A stretch of 64,000 bases of DNA from Mycobacterium parascrofulaceum ATCC BAA-614 (GCF_000164135.1 NZ_GG770554.1:939696-1003695); one strand, 5' to 3'; shown: positions 1 through 9,081, numbered from the stretch's first letter. A program made the numbers and translations. Notes: a model not told the origin generated them from the sequence alone.

Positions 1-2
1 TG

Positions 3-809
3 TCGGAGCCTGAGCTGGGCTCCGACGTGGCGGCGATCCGGACTCGGGCGGTGCGCCATCCGGATGGCGACTACACCATCAACGGCCAGAAGATGTGGCT
101 CACCAACGGCGGCAGCTCGACGCTGATCGCGGTGCTGGTGCGCACGGAGGAAGGCGCCGACAAGCCGCACCGGAACTTGACCGCATTCCTGGTGGAGAAG
201 CCCACCGGGTTCGGTGAAGTCGTGCCCGGCCTGGTGATCCCCGGCAAGATCGACAAGCTGGGTTACAAGGGGATCGACACCACCGAGCTCGTCTTCGACG
301 GCTACCGGGCGAGCGCCGACGACGTTCTGGGCGGCGCCCCCGGGCAGGGGTTCGTCCAGATGATGGACGGCATCGAGGTCGGCAGGGTCAACGTGTCGGC
401 CCGCGCGTGCGGCGTCGGCATCCGCGCTTTCGAACTGGCGGTCCGCTACGCCCAGCAGCGCCACACCTTCGGCAAGCCCATCGCCGAACACCAGGCCATC
501 GCGTTTCAGCTGGCGGAGATGGCCACCAAAATCGAGGCCGCACACCTGATGATGGTCAACGCCGCCCGCCTGAAGGATTCGGGCGAGCGCAACGACGTCG
601 CCGCCGGGATGGCCAAGTATCTTGCCAGCGAGTACTGCACCGAAGTCACCCAGCAGAGCTTCCGGATCCACGGCGGCTACGGCTATTCCAAGGAATACGA
701 GATCGAGCGGCTGATGCGCGATGCGCCGTTCCTGCTCATCGGCGAGGGAACCAGCGAAATACAGAAGTCGATCATCAGCAAGCGCCTGCTCGCCGAGTAT
801 CAGGTGTAA
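3..809 (+). CDS. Acyl-CoA dehydrogenase (FadE), 5'-truncated by window edge
   Basis: FAD-dependent enzyme introducing a 2,3 double bond into an acyl-CoA. The frame is already open at base 3, so the N-terminal part lies outside the window and about 268 residues remain. The first visible stretch, SEPELGSDVAAI, is the (S/T)EP..GSD flavin/substrate motif of the middle beta domain. The helical C-terminal domain shows RHTFGKPIAEHQ and the closing IGEGTSEIQ, whose Glu sits at the usual catalytic base position, so this looks like a complete, active type. A start at the GTG of base 27 would cut this motif and is not real. It ends 2 bases before the GntR gene, so the two are probably co-transcribed. 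Substrate unknown. Confidence 0.93.
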   Translation, partial: SEPELGSDVAAIRTRAVRHPDGDYTINGQKMWLTNGGSSTLIAVLVRTEEGADKPHRNLTAFLVEKPTGFGEVVPGLVIPGKIDKLGYKGIDTTELVFDGYRASADDVLGGAPGQGFVQMMDGIEVGRVNVSARACGVGIRAFELAVRYAQQRHTFGKPIAEHQAIAFQLAEMATKIEAAHLMMVNAARLKDSGERNDVAAGMAKYLASEYCTEVTQQSFRIHGGYGYSKEYEIERLMRDAPFLLIGEGTSEIQKSIISKRLLAEYQV

Positions 810-811
810 CG

Positions 812-1504
812 ATGACGGCCCCGGATTTCGCGGCGCGACCGCAACTTTCCGACGATGTCGCTCGCCTCATCCGCCAGCGGATCTTCGATGGCACCTACCG
901 TGCGGATTCCTATGTCCGCCTGGACCAATTGGCCGCCGAATTGGGAATCAGCGTCACACCGGTGCGGGAGGCGCTCTTCGCGCTGCGCGCGGAAGGGCTG
1001 ATCGCCCAGCAGCCCCGGCGCGGGTTCATGGTGTTGCCGGTGACCGGTCGCGACGTCACCGACGTGGCGAACGTGCAGGCTCACGTCGGTGGCGAACTCG
1101 CGGCGCGGGCCGCCCTCAACATCACCGACGACCAACTGAGCGAACTCAAACAGATCCAGGCGGAGCTCGAAGACGCCTACGCCGGTGACGACGACGAGCG
1201 GACGGTGCTGCTGAACCACCAGTTCCACCGCGCCATCAACGTCGCGGCGGATTCGCCGAAACTCGCCCAGCTGATGTCCCAGATCACCCGTTACGCACCG
1301 GAATCGGTGTTTCCCGCGATCGAGGGCTGGCCGGAGCAATCGATGCGGGACCATCGCCGGATCCTGTCCGCGCTGAGGAAGCGCGATGGCCGGCTCGCGC
1401 GCTCGGCGATGTCGCAACACCTTGCCGCCGGTGCCGTTCCGTTGATCGATCACCTCACCGCTCGTGGCGTCGTCGTCGACGCCGGGCGTCCGACGTCTGG
1501 CTAA
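812..1504 (+). CDS. GntR-family (FadR/FCD type) transcriptional regulator
   Basis: A 230-residue DNA-binding regulator. The N-terminal winged helix covers residues 10-75, with RLDQLAAELGISVTPVREAL as the recognition region and a following wing (QQPRRGFMV). The rest is an all-helical FCD-type effector domain. The open frame runs further upstream inside the fadE gene; the ATG at 812 is chosen because it gives the standard GntR N-terminus and lies 2 bases after the fadE stop. Co-transcription with an acyl-CoA dehydrogenase suggests it senses an acyl-CoA or related acid. Its operator was not identified. Confidence 0.9.
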   Translation: MTAPDFAARPQLSDDVARLIRQRIFDGTYRADSYVRLDQLAAELGISVTPVREALFALRAEGLIAQQPRRGFMVLPVTGRDVTDVANVQAHVGGELAARAALNITDDQLSELKQIQAELEDAYAGDDDERTVLLNHQFHRAINVAADSPKLAQLMSQITRYAPESVFPAIEGWPEQSMRDHRRILSALRKRDGRLARSAMSQHLAAGAVPLIDHLTARGVVVDAGRPTSG

Positions 1505-1571
1505 CTGTTGTCTGCCGAGCGCGACTCAGCTTAGGCTGCCATCGGAGGGGGCAACAACAGAGCGAGGAACA

Positions 1572-1934
1572 GTGCCCCGAACGATTCGCCCATCGGCCGT
1601 GTTCGTTGCAGCCGCGGTCGCCGTAGCCCTTGCACCGCCGGCCGTCGCCGAACCGCTCGACCCGATCCCCGGCAACGGAGTCTTTGTCGTGGGGCCCGAC
1701 ATCGCGCCGGGCCTCTACCACACGGGTGGGTCGGGGTCGGCCTTCGGTGTGTGGATCAACAACGTGCCCACCCAGGAGTCGATGTGCTCGTGGTTCACCT
1801 ACAGCACGCCCGACGCGAACAAGGACCACGTGCTGCAGACGAACACGTCGATCGGACCGATGTACGCGAACATCAACACCGCGGTCAAGGCCTTCGAGTC
1901 GCAGAACTGTCAACCCTGGACGCGGGTCTCCTAG
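1572..1934 (+). CDS. Small exported protein of unknown function
   Basis: A 120-residue protein with a Sec-type signal peptide: basic PRTIRPS, a hydrophobic run VFVAAAVAVALAP, and a probable signal peptidase cut after PAVA in front of EPLDP. The mature part is about 90 residues, rich in Gly/Asn/Thr, with two cysteines (MCSWF and QNCQPW) that could form a disulfide outside the membrane. The GTG start at 1572 follows a GAGCGAGGA ribosome site and gives a proper signal peptide; the longer frame from 1464 would bury it. Its stop shares a CTAG palindrome with the stop of the convergent synthetase gene. I do not recognise the family beyond mycobacterial exported proteins. Confidence 0.75.
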   Translation: MPRTIRPSAVFVAAAVAVALAPPAVAEPLDPIPGNGVFVVGPDIAPGLYHTGGSGSAFGVWINNVPTQESMCSWFTYSTPDANKDHVLQTNTSIGPMYANINTAVKAFESQNCQPWTRVS

Positions 1935-3460
1935 GCTCGGTTGGCGTCGCTCAGCATCTGACGCAACCGACCGGTGTCGACCTTGCCGGTGCCGCCGCGG
2001 GGGACGTCGTCATCGGAGTCCAGCAGCAGCCATGCCGTCGGTACCTTGAAGGCGCTGAGCAACTTTCGAGCGCACCCGGTCAGCGTTTCCGCGGTCAGCG
2101 CGCCGTCGCACACCACGGCCGCGCCCACCCGATCGCCCGCCGTGCCGGGAACGTTGGTGACGAAGGCGCTACGGACGCCCTCGACGGTGCGCAGCGCCCG
2201 TTCGACCTCGCTGGGGTAGACGGTCGCACCGCTGACCTTGAACATGTCGTCGGTGCGCCCGTGGTAGAACAGGAACCCTTCCGCGTCGAGGTGGGCCAGG
2301 TCGCCGGTGGGGTAGAAGCCGTCGGCGGTGAACAGGTCTTCTCGGCCGCGGCCGCAGATGCCGCGCAAGGTGTGCGGTCCCCGAATCTGGATCATGCCCA
2401 CCGCGCCGGGTGGAACCGGCTCCCCGCTGTCCGGGTCGACGATGCGAACGTCCATGCCGGCGAACGGCTTTCCGCAGCTGCCCCACGCCGACTCCGGCAT
2501 GTCGGTGTCGGCGGGGTAGCCGCAGTACGGGCCGAACGCCTCGGTCATGCCGAAGAGCGCGGCCCGGGCGCCGGGTCGGGCCCGCTGTTCGGGCGGCAGC
2601 AGGGCCTGCAGGCTGCCCGGCCGCAGGGCCGAGAGATCGGCGCCGACCGTGGCGGCGTGCCGCGCCAGCGTTTCGGCCTGGTCCGGCCAGCCGCGAAACA
2701 GCGTCACCCGCTCGGCTTCCAGCAGCCGCAGCGTGGTCTCCGGCCGCGGAATCTGCTCGGTCACCAGCGTGGCGCCGGCCAACAGCGTGGACAGTATGCC
2801 GCTGCCGAAGCCGCCCACCCAGAAGAACGGCATCGGTAGGTACAGGCGGGTTTCGGCGGTGATGCAGCGCGCGGCGAGGCCCGACCGCACGGCGCCCAGC
2901 GCGCTGCCATGCGAATGCATGACGCCCTTGGGCGCCCCGCTGCTACCGGAGGTGAACATGATGGCCAACGGGTCGGCGGGCCTGACCGCCCGCGCCATGG
3001 CGTCGACGAGCCGGCGCCCTCCATCGCCGGCGGTGGCGCCGGCCAGGCGCTCGGCCGTCCAGACCTGGCGCAGGGCGGGTAGCCGGGTGCGCGGCGGCAG
3101 GTCGTCGAGGTAGCGGTGCCCGCGGAATTCGTCGACGCTGACCAGGAATTGCACCGCGGCGGCCCGCAGCTGCGCGGCCAGTTCCCCCGCCGCCAGCAGC
3201 GTGCTCAGCGGAACCAACACGGCACCGATGCGGGTCAGGGCGATGGCCACCTCGACCCAGCGGGCCCCGTTGGGCATGATCAACCCGACCCGGGTGCCCT
3301 TGACGACGCCGGCCTCGACGAATACCGCGGCGAGATCCCTTGTCACCGAATCGAGTCGGCGGTAGCCGGTGCGCGTACCCGGGTCGATCACCATCGGCTT
3401 GTCGCCGTAGCTCGCTGCGCGGGAGCGCACCAGCTCATCGATGGTGGTCGGGTCAGGCAT
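1931..3460 (-). CDS. Acyl-CoA synthetase / AMP-dependent ligase (FadD type)
   Basis: A 509-residue ANL-superfamily ligase that adenylates a carboxylic acid and transfers it to CoA. The P-loop is IMFTSGSSGAPKGVMHSH, the A5-type region is ALFGMTEAFG, and the C-terminal A10 motif GGTGKVDTGRL carries the catalytic Lys. It is the last gene of a leftward operon. Its ATG at 3460 overlaps the preceding synthetase gene by 8 bases, which fixes the start and implies translational coupling. It is one of three different ligases in a row, so they probably activate related acids or successive intermediates. Substrate cannot be read from the sequence. Confidence 0.93.
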   Translation of the reverse strand: MPDPTTIDELVRSRAASYGDKPMVIDPGTRTGYRRLDSVTRDLAAVFVEAGVVKGTRVGLIMPNGARWVEVAIALTRIGAVLVPLSTLLAAGELAAQLRAAAVQFLVSVDEFRGHRYLDDLPPRTRLPALRQVWTAERLAGATAGDGGRRLVDAMARAVRPADPLAIMFTSGSSGAPKGVMHSHGSALGAVRSGLAARCITAETRLYLPMPFFWVGGFGSGILSTLLAGATLVTEQIPRPETTLRLLEAERVTLFRGWPDQAETLARHAATVGADLSALRPGSLQALLPPEQRARPGARAALFGMTEAFGPYCGYPADTDMPESAWGSCGKPFAGMDVRIVDPDSGEPVPPGAVGMIQIRGPHTLRGICGRGREDLFTADGFYPTGDLAHLDAEGFLFYHGRTDDMFKVSGATVYPSEVERALRTVEGVRSAFVTNVPGTAGDRVGAAVVCDGALTAETLTGCARKLLSAFKVPTAWLLLDSDDDVPRGGTGKVDTGRLRQMLSDANRA

Positions 3461-5057
3461 CGAGGAGCTTTCTCAGGCGCGCCCTGTCGACCTTGCCGCT
3501 GGAGAGCAACGGCAGTTGCGAGCGCGGCACGGCGAGGAACCGGCGTGGGATCTTGTATGCCGACAATTCCGACCTCAGCCGGTCGCGCAGCGCCGCCTCG
3601 TCGAAGGCGCCGCCGTCCGGCACCGCCACCACCGCCGCGACCAGCTGTCCGCGCTGGGCGTCGGGTACGCCCACCACATGGGCCGTCAGCCCCCCGGTGA
3701 CCCGGGCGATGGCCCGCTCGACCTCGTCGGCCGAGACGTTGGCGCCCGCCGTTTTGATCATCGTGCTCAACCGGCCGCTGTAATAGAAGAATCCGTCGGC
3801 GTCGACGCGCACCAAATCGCCGGTGTGGAACCAGCCGTCGGCGTCGAAGCACTCCTCGCGGCTGCGGCCGTAGTAGCGCTGCATCACGTAGGGACCGCGG
3901 ATGCACAGCTCGCCGACCTCGCCGACTGCGGCCGGCAGAGCGGCCGCGGTGTCGATGACCCTCGTCTCGAAGCCGGGCGCCGGCTTGCCGAACGATCCGC
4001 GCCGTTCCTCCGGTTGGTCGCTTTCGTCGCCGCTGATCAGCACGACGCTGCCCGCTTCGGTCAGGCCCAGCATGTTGTGCCGCAGTTCCGGATCGGCCGG
4101 CCGCACCTCGGGCGCCATGATGGGGTACAGGTTGCCGCGCCGCATCGACGACAGATCACGGCGCGCAAAGCTCGGATGATCGGTCAATTGGGCGATCCCG
4201 GCGCTGAAACCGTTGGTGAGCGTGGGTCTCTCGGTCTCCAGCAGGTCGAGCGTCGCCGCCGGGTCGTCGGCGTTGGAGCACACCAGGGTCGAGCCGGCGA
4301 CCAACGTGGCGAGCAACCCGAACGCGAAGCCGCCGATCCAGAAGAAGGGCGAATTGCAGAAAAGCTTGTCGTCGGCCGTCAGACCGCGGATCGCGTTGAG
4401 GTTCCGTTGATGTCCGAGCAGCGCGGCGTGCGTGTGCACCACCCCCTTGGGGGCGCTGGTGGACCCCGACGTGTACACGATCGCCAGGGGATCACAGCCG
4501 TCGACATCGTCTTGGGTGCCGGCCAACAGGCCGGGGGCCACGGTACCGGCCAGCCGGTACAACCGGGCGACGTCGCGGACCCGCCGGACGGCATCGGGGT
4601 GGTAGGCGATGAATGCCTGCCGCAGTTGTGGTGCGGCGGGGGAGGACAGCGGGCGCCCGGAGTCGAAGTCCGGGTCCGACAGCACCTCGGCCAGTCGGTG
4701 TCCGTAGTCATGCCCGCGGAAAGACGCCGCGGCCAAGAGTATTTCGACGTCGCCGTCGCACAGCTGCTCGCGCATCTCCCGGGCGGTGACGAACGTGGAG
4801 AAGGGGATCACCACCGCGCCGATTCGCGCCGCCGCCAGCATCGCGACGACGAACTCCGGGCCGTTGGGGTAGAGCAGGCCCACATGGGTGCCCTTGCCCG
4901 CGCCGACCGCGATCAGCCCGCGGGCGAGCTCCGCCGAGCGGGCCTCGGCGTCGCGGTAGCTGATGCGGTCGCCGTCGCAGACGAGGAGCGGATGTTCTCC
5001 GCGCGAACGGGCCCGGTTCGCCAGGACCTCGCCGACCGTCGGGCCGTCACCGCGCAT
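3453..5057 (-). CDS. Acyl-CoA synthetase / AMP-dependent ligase (FadD type)
   Basis: A 534-residue adenylate-forming ligase. Motifs: P-loop IVYTSGSTSAPKGVVHTH, middle NMLGLTEAGSV, and the C-terminal SSGKVDRARL with the adenylation Lys. The open frame extends upstream to 5333, but the ATG at 5057 (MRGDGPTVGEVL) gives the normal N-terminus and overlaps the stop of the upstream ligase gene by 11 bases. It is about 25 residues longer than the downstream paralogue and clearly diverged from it, so the tandem is an old duplication rather than a recent one. Confidence 0.93.
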   Translation of the reverse strand: MRGDGPTVGEVLANRARSRGEHPLLVCDGDRISYRDAEARSAELARGLIAVGAGKGTHVGLLYPNGPEFVVAMLAAARIGAVVIPFSTFVTAREMREQLCDGDVEILLAAASFRGHDYGHRLAEVLSDPDFDSGRPLSSPAAPQLRQAFIAYHPDAVRRVRDVARLYRLAGTVAPGLLAGTQDDVDGCDPLAIVYTSGSTSAPKGVVHTHAALLGHQRNLNAIRGLTADDKLFCNSPFFWIGGFAFGLLATLVAGSTLVCSNADDPAATLDLLETERPTLTNGFSAGIAQLTDHPSFARRDLSSMRRGNLYPIMAPEVRPADPELRHNMLGLTEAGSVVLISGDESDQPEERRGSFGKPAPGFETRVIDTAAALPAAVGEVGELCIRGPYVMQRYYGRSREECFDADGWFHTGDLVRVDADGFFYYSGRLSTMIKTAGANVSADEVERAIARVTGGLTAHVVGVPDAQRGQLVAAVVAVPDGGAFDEAALRDRLRSELSAYKIPRRFLAVPRSQLPLLSSGKVDRARLRKLLDA

Positions 5058-6525
5058 GGTCGCTGTGGGTGGTGGGTGTGCGGAAGAAGCACTGGACCGC
5101 GGCCAGGTCCGCTTTGCCCGACGGTGTCCGCGGGATCGCGTCGACGATCGCGATCTCGGTGGGAATCTCGTAGCGCGCCAGCCTCGTTCGCAGGTGGTCC
5201 GCCAGCGCGTCGGAGTCGACGGAGGCGGGCCGGCGCAGTTCCACCATGGCGACCGGGGTCGCGCCCAGGCGCTCGTCGGCTCGCCCGACGACGGCCGCGC
5301 CGGCCACCGCGGGGTGGCTTTCCAGGGCGGCACGCACGTCGTCGGGCATCACCTTGAACCCGCCGCGGATGATCGCCTGGTCGGCCCGCCCGACGATCCA
5401 GACGAAGCCCTCCGCGTCGATGCGCGCGATGTCCGTTGTCCTCATCCACCGAGCCGATGGTCCCAGCTGGGCGGGCTTGACCTCGAGCAGACCGGCCCGG
5501 TCGGGGCCCAGCGGCGTGCCGTCGTCGGCGACCACCCTGAGCTGCGCACCGGGGTTGGCGCGGCCGACGCTGCCCCGTTTGGTCGGCCAATACCGCCGAT
5601 AGTCGTCCAGCGTCCAGCCGGCCACCCCGCCACCGAACTCCGTTGCCGCATAAGAGGTCAGCACCGGGATGCCGTACTTCTCGGTGAAGGCATCGGCGTC
5701 GTCGGCTGTGAGCGGCGCCGTGCCGCAGGTGACGGCGCGGATACTCTCCAGATCGGACCTCGGCAGGTCGGAGTGCAACACCGTCCGCAGGGCCGCGGGA
5801 ACCAGGGACACCGTGCGGGGCCGGTGCCTGCGCACCGCCTCGGCCCACGCGTTCAGCTCGAATCGCTCGAGGAGCGCGAAAGGTCTCGCCTCGGCGATGC
5901 ATTGCAACACCCGGAACACGCCGCCGATGTGCACCAGCGGAGAGCTGACGATCGCTACGCCGCGCCGCGGCTCGGCGGGCGCCGGGACCCGGCCGGGATC
6001 GGAGCCCATCACGCTGCGCGCCAGCATGTCGTAGCCCAGGTCGACTCGTTTGGGCGGTCCCGTCGTGCCGCTGGTCAACATCCGTACCGCGACGCCGGGC
6101 TGCGGGTCGGACGCCGTGACCGGGGGGACCGCCGACCGATTGGGTTGCGGATCGTCCAGAAGTCCCGAAATCGCCAGGGTGGTCGTCTCGGTCGTCGCGG
6201 GAACCAGTGTCGTCAGGTCGCCGGATTCCCCGATGATCAGCGGTAACCGGAGCGCGGCGATGTCGGCCTTCGTGCGTTCGTCTCCGCGGGAGGGGTTGAT
6301 GGTGACGACGGTGCCGCCGCCGAGCAACACCCCGAGAAAGGCCGCCACCTGACCGGGCCGATTGCGCAGCAGCATCCCGACCTCGGCGCCGGCGGTGCGG
6401 GCAGCGATGCGCCGTGCCGCCGCGCCCACCCGAGCCCAGGAGTTCCATTGGCCGTCGTACTCGATCGCGAGCGCCTCGGGCCGCAGCTCGAGGACATCGG
6501 CGATGCGTTGACTGAGGGGGTGCAT
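5047..6525 (-). CDS. Acyl-CoA synthetase / AMP-dependent ligase
   Basis: A 492-residue ligase of the same superfamily, third of the tandem. P-loop MLTSGTTGPPKRVDLG departs from the usual PKGV (Gly to Arg after Lys); the A5-type region is SYAATEFGGG, and the C-terminal RTPSGKADLAAV keeps the catalytic Lys. The ATG at 6525 (MHPLSQRIADVL) overlaps the stop of the upstream crotonase gene as ATGA; the longer frame to 7041 runs through that gene and is rejected. Short size and sequence make it a more distant relative of the two downstream ligases. Confidence 0.9.
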   Translation of the reverse strand: MHPLSQRIADVLELRPEALAIEYDGQWNSWARVGAAARRIAARTAGAEVGMLLRNRPGQVAAFLGVLLGGGTVVTINPSRGDERTKADIAALRLPLIIGESGDLTTLVPATTETTTLAISGLLDDPQPNRSAVPPVTASDPQPGVAVRMLTSGTTGPPKRVDLGYDMLARSVMGSDPGRVPAPAEPRRGVAIVSSPLVHIGGVFRVLQCIAEARPFALLERFELNAWAEAVRRHRPRTVSLVPAALRTVLHSDLPRSDLESIRAVTCGTAPLTADDADAFTEKYGIPVLTSYAATEFGGGVAGWTLDDYRRYWPTKRGSVGRANPGAQLRVVADDGTPLGPDRAGLLEVKPAQLGPSARWMRTTDIARIDAEGFVWIVGRADQAIIRGGFKVMPDDVRAALESHPAVAGAAVVGRADERLGATPVAMVELRRPASVDSDALADHLRTRLARYEIPTEIAIVDAIPRTPSGKADLAAVQCFFRTPTTHSDHAR

Positions 6526-7319
6526 CAGCGAATCTTCGGCGTGCGCGGAGCGGCTTCGCCGCCGGGATCCGTCCGGGCCGCGAGTTCCGCCACGCCGAGC
6601 GGATTGCCCAGCCGGGTGTAGATCAGTCCCTGCTCCATGGCCGCGCGGTATGGCTTGTCGAGCGACTCCCAAATCGCCTTCACCGTGCCCTGTGTCGCGG
6701 TCGTGGGTTTCGCGGCGATGGTCGCGGCGATCTCGTGCGCGCGGTTCCAGAGTTGCTGGGCGGGGACCACCTCCGACACCAGCCCGATCCGTAGTGCGGT
6801 GTCGGCGCAGACCCGCTCGTCGTTGCCCATCAGCGCGATGCGCAACGTCTCGCCCAGTCCGACGCGCCGCATCAAGCCGATCGGCTCCAACGCGCAGACC
6901 AGGCCGGCCGATACGTGCGAGTCGAAGAACGTGGCGTCCTGGGAGCAGATGACCACGTCGGATTCGTTGACGAAGTAGAACGCGCCCGCGGTGCACATGC
7001 CCTGCACGGCGCAGACGACCGGCTTCCACATCTTCTGCCACTTGGGGCTGAGCGCCTCACCGGGATCGTCGTGGTTCCAGATGTTTTCGGGTTGGCCGTA
7101 GGGTGTCTTGATGTCGAGGCCGGCGCTGAACGCGCGGTCACCGGCCGCCCGCAGCACCACCGCGTTAACCGACGCGTCGTGTTTGACGATGCGCCAGGCA
7201 CGCGCCATCTCCTCACACATGGTGCGGTTGAACGCGTTCAGCTGCCCGGGCCGGTTCAGCGTGATGGTCGCGACCCGGTCGGTCTCGTCGACCTCGAGCA
7301 GGATGGTTTCGAACGTCAT
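6525..7319 (-). CDS. Enoyl-CoA hydratase/isomerase-family (crotonase) protein
   Basis: A 264-residue crotonase-fold protein. The N-terminal VATITLNRPGQLNAFN and the oxyanion-hole segment around FSAGLDIKTP are typical. Both glutamates used by classical hydratases appear replaced: the GGGCEL region reads TAGAFY and the second position lies in FFDSHVSAGL. Hydration by the textbook mechanism is therefore doubtful; another crotonase reaction (isomerisation, C-C cleavage) is possible. The ATG at 7319 overlaps the upstream stop as ATGA and is preferred over a TTG four codons earlier. It is paralogous to the next gene upstream. Confidence 0.88.
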   Translation of the reverse strand: MTFETILLEVDETDRVATITLNRPGQLNAFNRTMCEEMARAWRIVKHDASVNAVVLRAAGDRAFSAGLDIKTPYGQPENIWNHDDPGEALSPKWQKMWKPVVCAVQGMCTAGAFYFVNESDVVICSQDATFFDSHVSAGLVCALEPIGLMRRVGLGETLRIALMGNDERVCADTALRIGLVSEVVPAQQLWNRAHEIAATIAAKPTTATQGTVKAIWESLDKPYRAAMEQGLIYTRLGNPLGVAELAARTDPGGEAAPRTPKIR

Positions 7320-8128
7320 CGACACTGCCAATCGGGCTTGCGTTTCTCCATGAAGGCCTTCGGCCCTTCGGCCGCGTCCTCGGTGCGCAACACCCGCTCG
7401 CGGAAGGTTTCGGCCATGATCTCGGCTTCGTGCAGCGGCACATCGAGGCCCTTGAGGATGGCCAGCCGAGTTCCCCGAACCGCCAGCGGCGCATTGGAGT
7501 TGACGATGTCGGCGATCTCGTGCGCCCGCTCGAGAAGCCGCTCGTGCTCGACGATTTCGCTGATCAACCCGAGCTCGTAGGCGCGCCCCGCACTCATCCG
7601 CTCGTGCTTGCCCATCAACGCCATCCGCAGGGCAATGGAGCGGGGCAGCACCCGCGATACCCGGACCATCTCACGTCCGGCCACCAGCCCGATGCTCACG
7701 TGCGGATCGAAGAAAGTGGCTTGCTCCGAGGCGATCACGATGTCGGACGTGGTGACCCAGTCCATGCCGGCGCCACAGCACAACCCGTTGACCGCGGTCA
7801 CCACGGGCTTGGCGGACGTGCGAAACGGCGGCGTGCCCTCCTGCGGTGCCTCCCATTGGTCGTAGGTCGACAGGTACGGGCGTTCGTAGATCACCTTGCC
7901 GTCTTCGGGAATGGCCTTGACGTCGGCGCCCGTGCAGAACGCGCGACCGGTGCCGGTCACGATGGTCAGCCATACCTTGTCGTCGTTCTCGGCCTCGGCG
8001 TAGGCGGCCCGCAGTTCGGTGATCATGTGCGGGCTGAGCGCATTGAGGGCATCGGGACGGTTCAGCGTGATGGTCGCGGTGTGCCCGTCGACCTCGTATT
8101 TGATGGTGTCGAACGAGTCAGTAGACAT
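7316..8128 (-). CDS. Enoyl-CoA hydratase/isomerase-family (crotonase) protein
   Basis: A 270-residue crotonase-fold protein. It starts with ATITLNRPDALNALSPH and has FCTGADVKAIPEDG for the oxyanion hole. At the first catalytic Glu position it has GAGMDW (Asp), and at the second FFDPHVSIGLVAGRE, close to the downstream paralogue. The pair therefore forms a distinct crotonase subgroup, perhaps acting as a hetero-oligomer (inference). A GGGAGCAGG ribosome site stands just before the ATG at 8128. Nine bases separate it from the upstream crotonase gene. Confidence 0.9.
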   Translation of the reverse strand: MSTDSFDTIKYEVDGHTATITLNRPDALNALSPHMITELRAAYAEAENDDKVWLTIVTGTGRAFCTGADVKAIPEDGKVIYERPYLSTYDQWEAPQEGTPPFRTSAKPVVTAVNGLCCGAGMDWVTTSDIVIASEQATFFDPHVSIGLVAGREMVRVSRVLPRSIALRMALMGKHERMSAGRAYELGLISEIVEHERLLERAHEIADIVNSNAPLAVRGTRLAILKGLDVPLHEAEIMAETFRERVLRTEDAAEGPKAFMEKRKPDWQCR

Positions 8129-8137
8129 CCTGCTCCC

Positions 8138-8950
8138 TCATCGGCCCTGGAATTTCGGTGGACGCCGCTGCCGGAAGGCTTCCAGGCCCTCCTTGAAATC
8201 CGCCGTCCTGCAGGACAGCTCGAGGTTGAACAGCTCCTGGGTCATCGACTGGCTCAGCGTCGCATGCTGGCCGAAGCTCAGCGCCTGCTTGGCCAGTCCC
8301 AGAGCCGCCGTCGGCCCGGAGGCCAGCCGGTCGAGCAACTGCTCGGCGGCGTCGTCGAGTTCGGCGGGGCTCACGGCTTGGTGGATCAATCCCCAGTCGG
8401 CCGCGTCGGCGCCGGCGACCTTCTCGCCCAGCAGCAGCATTCGCCTGGCCCGCGCCAGGCCGACCAGCCGGGGCAGCAGCCAGGTGGCGCCCGAATCGGG
8501 GCTGAAGCCGCGGTCTAAAAAGGGCTCCCAGAACACCGCGTCGGTGGCGGCGACGGTGAAATCGGCTGCCAGCGCGAGGTTGCAGCCGAACCCCGCCGCC
8601 CAGCCCCGCACGCTGCAGAGCACCGGCACTTGGATGGTCGCGACGAGCTCGATCACCCGGTGGGCGGCATGCGGGATCCGCCGTACCAGGTCGCCGGAAC
8701 GGGGGCGCCGTCCGTCGTTGCTGGCGATCCAGTCGACTCCGGCGCAGAAGTCTTCGCCACCCCGGACGTGCACGGCGCGCAACGAGTCGTCGGCGGCGGC
8801 CTTGGTGAGTGCTTCGACCAGCGTTCCAATCATCGCCTGGCTCAGTGAGTTACGCCGCGACGGGCGGTCAAGGGTCATCCGCAACACCGCGCCGTCCCGG
8901 CGCACTGTCACCGAACCCTCGGCACCGGCCGCGTCGGCCTCGTGACTCAC
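8138..8950 (-). CDS. Enoyl-CoA hydratase/isomerase-family (crotonase) protein, first gene of leftward operon
   Basis: A 270-residue crotonase. VLRMTLDRPSRRNSLSQ opens the fold, FCAGVDWIAS supplies the oxyanion hole, and FSPDSGATWLLPRLVG is typical of the large group with Asp at the second acid position; the first Glu position reads GFGCNLA (Asn). The start is uncertain: the frame has an ATG at 9004, but that would put the ATACAGTAGGCAAT regulatory box inside the coding region. The GTG at 8950, with AAAGG upstream, is therefore preferred. It heads the six-gene operon that ends at 1931. Confidence 0.85.
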   Translation of the reverse strand: MSHEADAAGAEGSVTVRRDGAVLRMTLDRPSRRNSLSQAMIGTLVEALTKAAADDSLRAVHVRGGEDFCAGVDWIASNDGRRPRSGDLVRRIPHAAHRVIELVATIQVPVLCSVRGWAAGFGCNLALAADFTVAATDAVFWEPFLDRGFSPDSGATWLLPRLVGLARARRMLLLGEKVAGADAADWGLIHQAVSPAELDDAAEQLLDRLASGPTAALGLAKQALSFGQHATLSQSMTQELFNLELSCRTADFKEGLEAFRQRRPPKFQGR

Positions 8951-8985
8951 CGTCGAATCCGGCCTTTCTGCCGATACGGTTACCC

Positions 8986-9016
8986 ATACAGTAGGCAATA
9001 CCATTGCTACGCTGTA
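8986..9016. promoter_or_regulatory. Putative operator in divergent promoter (TACAGTAGGCAAT box)
   Basis: The box ATACAGTAGGCAATA at 8986-9000 is followed by an inverted half: GCAAT-ACC-ATTGC at 8995-9007, then CTGTA at 9012-9016. It lies between divergent transcripts (crotonase leftward, thioesterase rightward). Fourteen bases, TACAGTAGGCAATA, recur identically at 27572-27585. A -10 type TACTGT is read on the minus strand inside the box, so operator and promoter may overlap. Confidence 0.6.
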
Positions 9017-9081
9017 TAAGTTAGCAGGGTACGCTGCCGCCGGAAACAGCCGGGCCGGAACCCGAGCGAAAAGAGACGAGC

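Noticed and set aside
1751..2839. Long rightward open frame of 362 codons
   Set aside because: It lies antisense to a clear acyl-CoA synthetase and shows no domain; it is a GC-rich frame shadow. The same applies to many other long frames opposite real genes.
3441..5357. 638-codon plus-strand frame
   Set aside because: Antisense to a synthetase with full catalytic motifs; composition is Arg/Gly/Pro-rich without any family signature.
8951..9004. ATG 9004 as start of the 8138 crotonase
   Set aside because: It would put the shared regulatory box inside the coding region; GTG 8950 is preferred.
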